A stretch of 41,495 bases of DNA from an uncultured Faecalibacterium sp. (GCA_934512105.1 CAKSWQ010000017.1:1-41495), one strand, 5' to 3'. Positions 1-7,821 are shown, counted from the first letter of the stretch. The notes: generated from the sequence alone by a model not told the origin. Translations and numbers: made by a program.

Positions 1-27
1 ATCGACTGCGCTGTTGAAAAATTCCAT
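1..27 (-). CDS. Maff2-family ICE protein, first 9 codons (partial)
   Basis: Only the start is in the window. An ATG at 27 is preceded by a GAGGACC-type ribosome binding site and reads MEFFNSAVD before running off the left edge. From memory, Maff2-family small membrane proteins of Clostridia conjugative elements begin almost exactly like this and lie directly downstream of the VirD4/TraG coupling gene, as here. Nine residues is very little, so the call leans on gene order. Confidence 0.5.
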
Positions 28-92
28 AAGGTCCTCACTTTCTGCCGCTTGTTCTGCGGCACTCAAAATTGTTTTTTTCAAAAAATACCGCC

Positions 93-1901
93 TCATTCGG
101 CGGCTAAATCTTCATCCGGCAGGTCGATTTCGTACAGGTCAAACGGTTCGTCCTGTGCGACCACCTGCCGCCGCTTCCGGCGCAGGGTGGATAAGAACCG
201 GTCCACATCAAAGGTGTTTTTCTTGTCTGCGTCTGCAAGGTACTTGTAGTGCGGGTGCTTGGTGATGCCGAACTTCTCCGAGAAGAACGGCCTCACGCCC
301 CGCAGCTGCAAGATACACCTGCCGCCATCCATGATTGCGATTTCGTCCTCTGACATCAACGCCTTTCCTAGTTTTTGATAGTTCAGTCCATGGGAGGTTT
401 GAGAACCCCGGTTCTCGCTGGTGTTGAAACTGTCGATGGTCTCTTTCCCCAGCGCATCGGAGATCTCTTTGGCATTCTTGCCCCGCCCACTCAAAAAGAG
501 AACAGAATCGCAGTTGTCCGAAATGATTTCGGCTGCATCTTTGTAGATGGCTTTTAGCTGCGACTGGCTCTGCAAAATGATGGATGCCGAGATTTCCCGG
601 CTGCGGATGGTGGCGATCAGCTTGTCGAAGTTGGGAATCTGCCCGATGTTGGCGAACTCGTCCAGAATCAGCCGTACATGGACAGGCAGCCGCCCGCCGT
701 ATTTATCATCCGCACGGTCACACAGCAGGTTGATAAGCTGGCTTTGGAGCATGGCGAGAATGAAGTTGAAGGTGGTGTCCGTGTCGCTCATAATCAAAAA
801 CAGCACGGTCTTTTCATCCCCGATGGTGTCCAGTTCCATTTCATCGTCCTCCATCAGTTCCCGCACCTCCCGGATGTCAAAGGGGGCTAAACGGGCACCG
901 CAGGAAATGAGGATAGAGGAACGGGTCTTGCCGGCCGACAGCAGAAACTTTTTGTACTGCCGGACGGCGAAGTGGTCCGGGTCTTTCTGTTCCAGCCGCT
1001 CAAACATGAGGTCCACCGGGCTTTGAAAGTTCGGGTCATCCTCGCGGGCTTCACTGGCGTTTATCATTTCCAGCAGGGTGGTGAAGTTCATTTCCTCTGC
1101 CGGAGCCTCGTACCAGATGTAGCCGATAAGCGCCGTGTAGAACAGCCGTTCCGACTTCACCCAAAAATCTTCCGCTGATTTTTCGCCCTCGCCTTTGGTG
1201 TTGACGATAAGCGTATTTACCAGCTTCAGCACGTCCTTTTCCGAGTGGATGTAGACAAAGGGGTTGTACCTCATGGACTTGGAAAAGTTTATCGTGTTCA
1301 GGATTTTCACCCGGTAGCCTGCCCGCTGGAACATTTGGCCAGTTTCCAGAACCAGAGTGCCTTTCGGGTCTGTGACCACGAATGAAGTTGGATAGTCGGA
1401 AGTGGGAAAACATTGCATGAGGTTGGGCTTCACATAGAAGCGGGTTTTGCCGCTGCCGGAGCCTCCGATTACCAGCACGTTCTTGTTCCGGGCTGTCTTG
1501 GGGTCTTTGGGCCGCCCGGTCATGGTCAGGCGTTCTGTCTGGGTCAGCAGGATGTTGTTTTCAAACTTGGGGTCGATGTAGGGGGCAATGTCCTTGGCGG
1601 TGCCCCACCGGGCAGAGCCGTATTCTTCACCCTTGCGGTACTTCTTGGCATTCTTGCCTTTGCTGTACACAATGAGCCGGACAGCCATCGCCCCGGCAAG
1701 GCCTACGCAGAGGTCAAACGGATGCAGGCTGGGCAGCGGGTTTGCAAAGGCAGCAGAGATGCCGTTCGTCAGGTGGAGCAGCTTTGCCGAAGCATCCACG
1801 CCCGCCGCCAGACGGTACGCCTGCCCGCATTTGGCGAACAGGTACACGAACAGCAGATACGGCAGATTCAGCACCAGCAGCTTTTTCAGTTCAGGCTTCA
1901 T
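93..1901 (-). CDS. VirD4/TraG-type conjugative coupling protein (T4CP)
   Basis: 602 aa, normal length for the VirD4-like proteins of Clostridia ICEs. Coupling proteins are membrane-anchored ATPases that deliver the relaxase-DNA complex to the type IV channel. N-terminal hydrophobic segments (about residues 8-25 and 60-80) are followed by a Walker A motif GGSGSGKTRF (about 144-153) and a Walker B stretch LILDEFANIG (about 407-416), with TraG/TraD signatures such as SRE-SASIILQSQSQLKA between them and the C-terminus. The start ATG overlaps the stop of the PcfB-like gene by 4 bases (ATGA), so the two are probably translationally coupled. The next ICE gene (Maff2-like) starts 65 bp downstream. 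The exact conjugation family cannot be set from this fragment. Confidence 0.9.
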   Translation of the reverse strand: MKPELKKLLVLNLPYLLFVYLFAKCGQAYRLAAGVDASAKLLHLTNGISAAFANPLPSLHPFDLCVGLAGAMAVRLIVYSKGKNAKKYRKGEEYGSARWGTAKDIAPYIDPKFENNILLTQTERLTMTGRPKDPKTARNKNVLVIGGSGSGKTRFYVKPNLMQCFPTSDYPTSFVVTDPKGTLVLETGQMFQRAGYRVKILNTINFSKSMRYNPFVYIHSEKDVLKLVNTLIVNTKGEGEKSAEDFWVKSERLFYTALIGYIWYEAPAEEMNFTTLLEMINASEAREDDPNFQSPVDLMFERLEQKDPDHFAVRQYKKFLLSAGKTRSSILISCGARLAPFDIREVRELMEDDEMELDTIGDEKTVLFLIMSDTDTTFNFILAMLQSQLINLLCDRADDKYGGRLPVHVRLILDEFANIGQIPNFDKLIATIRSREISASIILQSQSQLKAIYKDAAEIISDNCDSVLFLSGRGKNAKEISDALGKETIDSFNTSENRGSQTSHGLNYQKLGKALMSEDEIAIMDGGRCILQLRGVRPFFSEKFGITKHPHYKYLADADKKNTFDVDRFLSTLRRKRRQVVAQDEPFDLYEIDLPDEDLAAE

Positions 1902-2368
1902 CGTTCCAGCCCCCTTTGCTTGATTTTTTCTTTGGCGCGTTTCGGCTGCTGGGCCGCTTTCTGCTTGGCTGCGGCCAGCACCTTGCGGATGGAGGGCCGC
2001 TGCTCCTTGGAGAGCGTTTTGGCGGTGAACTCCCGGAACGCCTGTTCCAGATTGTCCGCATCCTTGGCCTTGAAGATCACGATGTAGTGGGGCGGCTGGG
2101 TGGTTTTATCCTTGCGTAAGGTAAAGTCCACGCCGTACTTCTTGGCGCAGGGCTTGAACGCCCCGATATTCGCCTCCGTGACTTCAATATTGGTCAGAGC
2201 CGCGCCGTGGGCTTTCAGCTGTTTCAGGCTTTGCTTGCCGTGATGCAGCTTTGGCCCCTTGGCCCGGTGCTGCAAGTATTTTTTCAGCGCAGCTTGCAAC
2301 GCTTGGGCGGTGAGCTTGCCCGTTTTCATGGACAGAGCAATGGCTTTCTGGGTGACTTCTTCCTGCAA
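1898..2368 (-). CDS. PcfB/DUF3801-family conjugation protein
   Basis: 156 aa, basic. The PcfB family (DUF3801) of Gram-positive conjugation modules is usually encoded just before the coupling protein and is thought to act in substrate recruitment. The N-terminus (QEEVTQKAIALSMKTGKL) and the middle segment (YGVDFTLRKDK, then YIVIFKAKDADNLEQAF) fit the family; the C-terminus is Lys/Arg-rich (KRAKEKIKQR). The start is an unusual TTG at 2368, chosen because AAGGAGG lies 8 bases upstream and no ATG or GTG is as well placed. It overlaps the coupling gene by 4 bases. Confidence 0.8.
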   Translation of the reverse strand: MQEEVTQKAIALSMKTGKLTAQALQAALKKYLQHRAKGPKLHHGKQSLKQLKAHGAALTNIEVTEANIGAFKPCAKKYGVDFTLRKDKTTQPPHYIVIFKAKDADNLEQAFREFTAKTLSKEQRPSIRKVLAAAKQKAAQQPKRAKEKIKQRGLER

Positions 2369-2407
2369 TATGAATCCCTCCTTGTTGCAGAAAATTCAGG
2401 GCAGCAG

Positions 2408-2449
2408 CTAGGGCGGAACCACCAGCCGCCGCAGGTAGATGGTGCGCAT
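2408..2449 (-). CDS. Possible 13-codon ORF with a strong ribosome binding site
   Basis: Between the replication initiator and the PcfB-like gene, AAAGGAG is followed after 9 bases by ATG and 13 sense codons (MRTIYLRRLVVPP) ending in TAG. The ribosome binding site is better than those of many full genes here. It could be a translated micro-ORF, a coupling device, or the relic of a longer gene. I do not recognise it. Confidence 0.3.
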   Translation of the reverse strand: MRTIYLRRLVVPP

Positions 2450-2468
2450 AGGGTGATGCTCCTTTCGG

Positions 2469-3383
2469 TCAGGTGTTGGGCGGGCGGCCCCAATCGGGCT
2501 GTGCCATATCATGCGCCACAAGGGACGCATAGTAGCTGTTGATGGTGCTGGGCGCATTGAAAAGCATAGCCCGCAGGTATTGCTTGATGTTGCGGACTTT
2601 GGTGGTGTTGTCCCGCAGGCAGTCCATGACGAACTCGATGTGATGGCTGTCCAGCTTCAAGAATTTCGCCTTGACCAGCTCTGCCGGGTAATCGTCCCCG
2701 GCCACCCGGATGGACTTGCGGGAAGTGCAGACCGTTTCCAGCAGGATGTCCACGATCTCGTCCAGCTGCTCCCGGTCTATCCGGGGATTCTGGATGAGGG
2801 TGTCATACTCGATGTTCTCCAAAATCAGGTCCCGGTAGATTTGATAGGCCGCTTCCTTTCGGCTTCCGGTCCGTTCCGGCGGCGGTGCCGCTGCCTCGTC
2901 CTCGTCCAAAGGCAAGGGGTTTGGGGAATGGATAGGAATGGAATCGGTATTTAATCCCTCTTTCTTTTGTTTTTCTGTAATTAGTTTATCTTTATTTAAT
3001 TGCATTGGATTTTCCAACGTAGGGTTTTCCTGCGTGGGATTCTCCAACATTGGATTTTCCAATGTAGGTGAAACCGATGCAGGAACGGGCTGCGGCAGCT
3101 CGAAGATCACATAGTCTGCACCGCGCAGCCGCCCTTTCTCGTCCCGTTCTCTGGAACGCTGGATGTAGCCCGCCTGTTCCAGTTCCCGGATGGCCTGCCG
3201 TATCGCGTCAATGCTTTCCCGGTTGATACGGGCCAGCCCTTGCAGGGTGTAGTCCCAATCTTCCGGCAGGGAGAGCATTTGGGAGAGTAAGCCTTTGGCT
3301 TTCAGGGACAAGGCCCGGTTCCGCAGGTGGTGGTTTGACATGACCGTGTAGCCGCTGTTCTTTTCTACCCGAAAAACTGCCAT
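2469..3383 (-). CDS. RepA-N / DUF6017 replication initiator protein of the ICE
   Basis: 304 aa. Residues 1-105 form a winged-helix replication-initiator domain (MAVFRVEKNSGYTVMSNHHL, then LSLKAKGLLSQMLSLPEDWDY), the typical opening of RepA-N proteins on Clostridia ICEs and plasmids. Residues about 190-300 resemble DUF6017 (YDTLIQ, DEIVDILLETVC, YLRAMLFNAP). Between them is a low-complexity linker of 5-residue repeats (LENPM/LENPT/QENPT) encoded by matching 15-base DNA repeats at about 3000-3065. AAAGGAGG lies upstream of the ATG at 3383. The protein may support autonomous replication of the excised circle. It is the first full gene inside this end of the element. Confidence 0.8.
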   Translation of the reverse strand: MAVFRVEKNSGYTVMSNHHLRNRALSLKAKGLLSQMLSLPEDWDYTLQGLARINRESIDAIRQAIRELEQAGYIQRSRERDEKGRLRGADYVIFELPQPVPASVSPTLENPMLENPTQENPTLENPMQLNKDKLITEKQKKEGLNTDSIPIHSPNPLPLDEDEAAAPPPERTGSRKEAAYQIYRDLILENIEYDTLIQNPRIDREQLDEIVDILLETVCTSRKSIRVAGDDYPAELVKAKFLKLDSHHIEFVMDCLRDNTTKVRNIKQYLRAMLFNAPSTINSYYASLVAHDMAQPDWGRPPNT

Positions 3384-3421
3384 TTCACGGATGCCTCCTT
3401 TCTGTTTTTGGGCAAAGAAAA

Positions 3422-3452
3422 AGCCGCAGGCTTTTTGTGAAAGTCTGCGGCT
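3422..3452 (-). terminator. Rho-independent terminator/attenuator upstream of the ICE initiator gene
   Basis: A 12-bp stem (GCCGCAGACTTT with AAAGCCTGCGGC, one G-U pair) and a 5-base loop, followed on the minus strand by TTTTTCTTT. It lies 39 bp before the initiator start and downstream of rlmD, so it would stop rlmD transcription from entering the element. Confidence 0.75.
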
Positions 3453-3470
3453 ATGCCGATTGTTAGATAT

Positions 3471-3611
3471 TCAATTCTTTGTGTTTCCGCACTCCATATC
3501 AATTACCACCGAAACAGTAATGTGATTTTCAATGCGTTTGTTGCGGAGTTTATCGCCCTCGCCATCGAACACAACGTGACGAGAAAATAACGTAAAACGA
3601 AGGATTTCTAC
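3471..3611 (-). pseudogene. Open frame ending at the ICE/rlmD junction, possible C-terminal gene remnant
   Basis: Read on the minus strand in a frame different from rlmD, this stretch encodes about 46 residues up to a TGA at 3471-3473, with protein-like content (LVEILRFTLFSRHVVFDGEG near the start, IENHITVSVVIDMECGNTKN at the end). No credible start codon with a ribosome binding site exists in the frame, which continues upstream into the last codons of rlmD. It may be the tail of a gene truncated when the element inserted, or chance. I do not recognise the family. Confidence 0.3.
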
Positions 3612-4984
3612 TAGATTTCTCTTTGTAGCGAAACTATCGCTTCGACATGCTTCGTCCTCGGGAACAGATCCACCGGCTGCACCTTCTCAGCATGATACCC
3701 ATTCTTCTCCAGCCATGCGGCGTCTCGGGCGGCAGTGGCAGGGTTGCAGCTGACATACACCACCCGGCGGGGTGCCATGCGCACCACGGCGGAAAGGGTG
3801 GCTTCATCGCAGCCCTTGCGGGGCGGGTCCAGCATTACGATGTCCGGGTGCAGGCCCTCGGCGGCCAGCTGGGTGGCAGCCTGACCGGCATCGGCGCAGA
3901 AAAAGCGGCTCTTGGCGGCTGCGGCCTCGCCCATGCGGGCGGCGTTGGCCTTGGCGCTCTCGATGGCCTCCGGCACGATCTCTACGCCGATCAGCTCCCG
4001 GCATTGATCGGCCATGGAAAGGCCGATGGTGCCCATGCCGCAGTAGAGATCCAACAGCGCGTCATCTGGGGTGAGCTGTGCGTACTGTGCGGCAACGCCG
4101 TACAGCCGCTCGGCGGCCAGCGTATTGACCTGATAGAAGGACAGCGGCCCCAGACGCACCGGTACGCCGCAAAGGGTGTCCTCAATGTAGCCCGGGCCGT
4201 ACAGGATGTGGTTCTCGCTGCCCAGAATGACGTTGGTGTTTTTGGCGTTGACATTGAGTAGGATGGTGCTGATAGCGGGGAACTGCTCTCGCAGTACGGC
4301 ACAGAGCTGCTCTGCGTGGGGCAGCTTTGCCCGGGTGCATACCAGACACACCATGATCTGCCCGCTGTGCGCGCCGCGCCGCAGGAAAATGTGCCGCACC
4401 AGCCCCTTGCCGCTCTGCTCGTCGTAGGGGCGGATGCCCTGCTGCGCAAAAAAGGCGCACAGCGCGTTGCCGATCTCGTTCAGCACGCCGGGCTGCAGCT
4501 TGCAGTCCGGGCAGGGGACGATGCGGTGGGTGCGCCCGGCGTAGAAGCCGATGCAGGGCACACCGTTCTTATCCACGCCCACCGGGAACTGCACCTTGTT
4601 GCGGTAGCGGTCTACCTCCGGGGAGGGCAGAATGTCCAGCACCGGCACCTCCAGCCCGCCGATGCGGCGGAAAGCATCCAGCACGCTTTCCTGTTTGGCG
4701 CGCAGCTCAGCGGCGTAGTCCAGATGCCGCAGGCTGCACCCACCGCAGGGACCTGCCACCGGGCAGTCCACCGGGACGCGATCCGGCGAGGGGGTGAGCA
4801 GCTCGTCCAGAATGCCAAAGGCATACCGGCCGCAGTCCTTTACGATGCGCACCCGGGCTTCGTCCCCCGGGGCAGTGCCGGGCACGAATACGGCCTCGCC
4901 ATCGGCACTGTGGGCAACGCCGCTGCCGTCGCTGGAAAGGCGCTCGATGCGCAGGGTAAGGATCTGGTTTTTCTGTAAAGGCAT
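3611..4984 (-). CDS. rlmD: 23S rRNA (uracil-5-)-methyltransferase, RlmD/RumA type
   Basis: 457 aa, normal length. SAM-dependent enzyme that makes 5-methyluridine in 23S rRNA. A TRAM-like domain (about 1-60) is followed by [4Fe-4S] cysteines C74, C80, C83 (CPVAGPCGGC) and C161 (CPDC), a SAM-binding motif DLYCGMGTIGLS, the LDPPRKGC motif and the catalytic-cysteine motif VYVSCNPATAARD. The start has AAGGAG 6 bases upstream. The gene follows the AraC regulator by 27 bp, so the two are likely co-transcribed. The last dozen codons (after the CATGTCGAAGC segment) are AT-richer than the rest, and the ICE begins right after the stop. This suggests the native 3' end was replaced by element-borne sequence. 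RumA versus other TrmA-family substrates cannot be told apart by eye. Confidence 0.88.
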   Translation of the reverse strand: MPLQKNQILTLRIERLSSDGSGVAHSADGEAVFVPGTAPGDEARVRIVKDCGRYAFGILDELLTPSPDRVPVDCPVAGPCGGCSLRHLDYAAELRAKQESVLDAFRRIGGLEVPVLDILPSPEVDRYRNKVQFPVGVDKNGVPCIGFYAGRTHRIVPCPDCKLQPGVLNEIGNALCAFFAQQGIRPYDEQSGKGLVRHIFLRRGAHSGQIMVCLVCTRAKLPHAEQLCAVLREQFPAISTILLNVNAKNTNVILGSENHILYGPGYIEDTLCGVPVRLGPLSFYQVNTLAAERLYGVAAQYAQLTPDDALLDLYCGMGTIGLSMADQCRELIGVEIVPEAIESAKANAARMGEAAAAKSRFFCADAGQAATQLAAEGLHPDIVMLDPPRKGCDEATLSAVVRMAPRRVVYVSCNPATAARDAAWLEKNGYHAEKVQPVDLFPRTKHVEAIVSLQREI

Positions 4985-5011
4985 GGTTTCTCCTTGTGTG
5001 ATGGGCTCAGG

Positions 5012-5872
5012 TTACGGTTGGGCAGGGTTTGCCGGGTCGGCGTCCTGCTGGGCGGCAAAATACTTGCTGGGCGGCACGCCCTTGGCGCGCTTGAACACCC
5101 GCGAGAAATAGAATTGGTCAAAAAAGCCTACCGACACCGCCACCTCCGCAATGGAAAGGCTGCCGGCGCGCAGCAGCTTGCAGGCTTCGTTGATGCGGTA
5201 CTCGGTTAGGTAGTCGATGGGGCTCTTGCCCACATTCAGCATGAACACCCGGTACAGGTGGCTGCGGGAAACCCCCACGCTCTTGGCTACGTCATCAATG
5301 GAGATGTCGTGGGAGTAGTTGAACTGGATGTATTTGATGGCGTTCAGCACATACTGGCTGGAGGAGGAGGCCGTGTGGGGCTTGCCTGCGCTGGTCTCCC
5401 GCATTAAAGCGGCGATAAACAGGTACAGATACCCCACCATGGCGGCTTCGTCCTGCGGCTGCAATCCGCGGGAGGAATAGATGTTATTTAGAGCTGCCCG
5501 CATCCCATCCGGGTCGCTGGTGTGGTGCACAGGGGCATCATCTGTAAAGGGCAGCTGTGCAGCCAACTTGTGGGCACAGGCACCGTTAAAGCCCACCCAG
5601 CTGTACTCCCATGGCTGCTGCTCATCGGCGGTATAGCGGATCAGCTGGCTGGGGCGGGCGAAGAACAGGTCGCCCTCGCTTACCTCCCAAGTGCGGCCGC
5701 CCACCTCAAAGATGCCCTTGCCGGATACCACCAGATGGATCAGGTAGTGGTCGCGGATGCCGGGACCCCATGTCTGACCCGGAGCGCAGCGCTCCAAGCC
5801 GCAATTGAAGATGGACAATTCAATGTTGTTGGTGTAATTCTGCTTAAAGGATTGCTTATAAACGTCTGGCAT
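5012..5872 (-). CDS. AraC-family transcriptional regulator, probably sugar-responsive
   Basis: 286 aa. The N-terminal cupin-like effector domain (about 1-150; LIHLVVSGKGIFEVGG, then EGDLFFARPSQLIRYTAD) is typical of AraC regulators of galactoside and raffinose genes. The C-terminal double helix-turn-helix (about 180-275) shows SHLYRVFMLNVGKSPIDYL and FFDQFYFSRVFKRAKGVPPS. It is transcribed away from galK, whose start is 200 bp off, so control of galK or linked galactoside genes is a reasonable inference. GGAGGT lies upstream of the ATG at 5872. The short gap to rlmD appears incidental. Confidence 0.85.
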   Translation of the reverse strand: MPDVYKQSFKQNYTNNIELSIFNCGLERCAPGQTWGPGIRDHYLIHLVVSGKGIFEVGGRTWEVSEGDLFFARPSQLIRYTADEQQPWEYSWVGFNGACAHKLAAQLPFTDDAPVHHTSDPDGMRAALNNIYSSRGLQPQDEAAMVGYLYLFIAALMRETSAGKPHTASSSSQYVLNAIKYIQFNYSHDISIDDVAKSVGVSRSHLYRVFMLNVGKSPIDYLTEYRINEACKLLRAGSLSIAEVAVSVGFFDQFYFSRVFKRAKGVPPSKYFAAQQDADPANPAQP

Positions 5873-5908
5873 GGCAGCTTTACCTCCGTCCTGTCACATT
5901 CTGCACCC

Positions 5909-5938
5909 AGTATACCATAGAACGCCCTGCAAATTCAA
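5909..5938 (-). promoter_or_regulatory. Promoter of the AraC-type regulator
   Basis: Minus strand: -35 TTGAAT (5933-5938), 18-bp spacer, -10 TATACT (5909-5914), about 37 bp before the start codon. Confidence 0.65.
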
Positions 5939-5998
5939 CAAAAGTACATCTTATTCTTTGCGCCTGACGCCGAAATTTGGATTTTTGGGTCAAATAAA

Positions 5999-6027
5999 TT
6001 GAAAAAAGGCCCGAAATGCATTACAAT
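5999..6027 (+). promoter_or_regulatory. Promoter of galactokinase
   Basis: -35 TTGAAA (5999-6004), 17-bp spacer, -10 TACAAT (6022-6027). Transcription would begin near 6034, so the in-frame ATG at 6016 cannot be the start and 6073 is preferred. Sixty bases separate this -35 from the divergent regulator's -35, room for a shared operator. Confidence 0.7.
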
Positions 6028-6072
6028 AGACAAAAAAAGCAGAATCGTTTATTCTGGAGGGGAGGAGCTGTC

Positions 6073-7365
6073 ATGGCCACCAGTGCACAACTCAGAAAAC
6101 AGATCCTGCAGGGCAGCTGGGACGCCGCACTTGCTGCACTTTATGGGGCAGACCCGGCGGTGCTGCAGCGGCAGCGCGGGCGCTATGCGGCTGCGCTGGA
6201 GCAGTTCGAGCTGTATTTCGGCCCCGGCCGGCAGGTGCAGGTGTACTCTGCACCCGGGCGCGCAGAGCTGGGCGGCAACCACACGGATCATCAGGGCGGC
6301 TACGGCCTTGCGGCGGCGGTCACGCTGGATCTGGTGGCGGTGGCAGCTCGCAACACGGATGGCTATGTGCGGGTCAAGTCCCGGGGTTTCAACAAGCTGG
6401 ATGTTATTGATCTTGCCACCGCAGAGCCGCAGGCAGGGGAGAGCACCCACTCGGCCAGCCTGATCCGGGGCATTGCCGAGGGCTTCCGCGCGGTGGGTAA
6501 GCAGATCGGCGGCTTTGACGCCTATACCGCCAGCGATGTGCTGCGGGGCTCCGGGCTGTCCAGTTCGGCGGCGTTCGAGATGGGCATGGCTTCCATCTGG
6601 AACGAGGAATACAGCACCGGGCTGACCTCGGCAGAGCTGGCCGGCATTTGCCAGTATGCGGAAAACACCTATTTCGGCAAGCCCAGCGGCCTGCTGGATC
6701 AGCTGACCAGCGCGGTGGGCGGCATTATTTTTGCGGATTTTGCCGATCCGCGCACCCCAAAAATCGAAAAGCTCCACGCAGACGGTCTGCTGCCGGAGGG
6801 AATGTTCCTCTGCGTTACCGATACCCGGGGCAGTCACAGCGAACTGACCGGTGAGTTTGCAGCCATCCGGCAGGAGATGGAGCAGGTGGCTGCGTGCCTT
6901 GGCAGGCCGCTGCTGGGTCAGGTGGAGGAGCGCGCGTTCTGGGCGGCACTGCCTGCCCTGCGCAGCCGCTGCGGAGACCGTGCGGTGCTGCGGGCGATCC
7001 ATTATTTTGAGGAGAACGCCCGCACGCTGGCGCAGCGGGATGCACTTTATGCAAAGCAGTTCCCGGTATTTGCAAGGCTGGTGAAACAGAGCGGACAGGC
7101 TTCCTTTGCGCTGTGCCAGAACGTGTACTGCACAGCGGATGTGCGGCATCAGGGGCTGTCCGTAGCGCTGGCCCTGAGCCAGAGCATTTTGCAGGGCAGC
7201 GAGGGCGCGTGGCGGATGCAGGGCGGCGGCTTTGCAGGCACCATCCAGGCTTATGTGCCCGGGCGGCTGCTCGGGCGGTACCATACAGCCATCGAGCGGG
7301 TGTTCGGGCAGGGCAGCTGCTATGTGCTGCGCCTGCGGGAGCAGGGCGCAGTCCGTGTGATCTGA
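6073..7365 (+). CDS. galK: Galactokinase (GHMP kinase family)
   Basis: 430 aa. Phosphorylates galactose at C1, the first committed step of the Leloir pathway. The galactokinase signature is present in variant form (PGRAELGGNHTDHQGG, about residues 64-79), with GHMP motif 2 (GSGLSSSAAFEM) and GHMP motif 3 (MQGGGFAGTIQAYV near the C-terminus). The ATG at 6073 has GGAGGGGAGGAG just upstream and follows the promoter; an in-frame ATG at 6016 overlaps the -10 region. Divergent from an AraC-type regulator. No galT or galE is adjacent, though galU lies 11 kb away. A strong hairpin terminator follows. Another GHMP sugar kinase is possible but less likely. Confidence 0.86.
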   Translation: MATSAQLRKQILQGSWDAALAALYGADPAVLQRQRGRYAAALEQFELYFGPGRQVQVYSAPGRAELGGNHTDHQGGYGLAAAVTLDLVAVAARNTDGYVRVKSRGFNKLDVIDLATAEPQAGESTHSASLIRGIAEGFRAVGKQIGGFDAYTASDVLRGSGLSSSAAFEMGMASIWNEEYSTGLTSAELAGICQYAENTYFGKPSGLLDQLTSAVGGIIFADFADPRTPKIEKLHADGLLPEGMFLCVTDTRGSHSELTGEFAAIRQEMEQVAACLGRPLLGQVEERAFWAALPALRSRCGDRAVLRAIHYFEENARTLAQRDALYAKQFPVFARLVKQSGQASFALCQNVYCTADVRHQGLSVALALSQSILQGSEGAWRMQGGGFAGTIQAYVPGRLLGRYHTAIERVFGQGSCYVLRLREQGAVRVI

Positions 7366-7374
7366 ACAAAACAA

Positions 7375-7419
7375 AAAGCCGTGCATGGCCGGAATGCTCC
7401 GGGATGCACGGCTTTTTTT
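7375..7419 (+). terminator. Terminator after galK, probably bidirectional
   Basis: AAAGCCGTGCAT pairs with ATGCACGGCTTT around a GC-rich loop and runs into T7. It is flanked by A's on the other side, so it can also end the minus-strand small-protein operon that stops at 7425. Confidence 0.85.
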
Positions 7420-7424
7420 ATGGC

Positions 7425-7787
7425 TTACTGTTGCAGCGAAAAAGGCTGGGGGAGAGCGTTGGTGACCGGCTGTTCATCTCGCTGCTGCGTATTATCCAGA
7501 TACTGGGCGGCAGTGACGGTAGCCTCGCGGGTGATGCCAAGCAAGCGGCCGAGCTGCTGAGAGAGCTTGATGCCGGTCTGCACACCTGTCTTGACCATGC
7601 GGAAAAGCAGCATGGGCACAAAAGTGAAGGAGAAAGAGATCAGCCCGCCGTCCCAGAAGAAATCGTTGAAGTGCAGGTTGTCAAAAAAGCTGCTGAAAGC
7701 ATCGCCGAATTCGCCACCGCCAAAGGCGGCGCGCTGCTCCTCGGGGGAGAGGGCTGCGTAGGAAGAAGGCAGCTGAAGCTTTTTCAT
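7425..7787 (-). CDS. Small double-glycine-leader protein, second gene of the MAM-like pair
   Basis: 120 aa. The N-terminus LQLPSSYAALSPEEQRAAFGG aligns without gaps to that of the upstream gene (LQLP-Y-LS-EE-GG shared) and ends in GG(G) at residues 23-25, the layout of leaders cut and exported by C39-peptidase ABC transporters. The predicted mature part is unlike its neighbour: Phe/Asp-rich (FGDAFSSFFDNLHFNDFFWDGG), then one hydrophobic stretch (ISFSFTFVPMLLFRMV) and a polar tail. The start is ATG 7787 with AAAGGAG upstream; a GTG at 7799 overlaps the ribosome binding site and is rejected. It follows the MAM-like gene by 34 bp. No transporter, modifying enzyme or recognisable immunity gene is adjacent. 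Function unknown. Confidence 0.65.
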   Translation of the reverse strand: MKKLQLPSSYAALSPEEQRAAFGGGEFGDAFSSFFDNLHFNDFFWDGGLISFSFTFVPMLLFRMVKTGVQTGIKLSQQLGRLLGITREATVTAAQYLDNTQQRDEQPVTNALPQPFSLQQ

Positions 7788-7821
7788 AAATAAGAACACT
7801 CCTTTCCGGGTCGATTGAAGA

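Noticed and set aside
6049..7386. A 445-codon open frame antisense to galactokinase
   Set aside because: It lies across a well-supported gene and its terminator; the composition is antisense-like.
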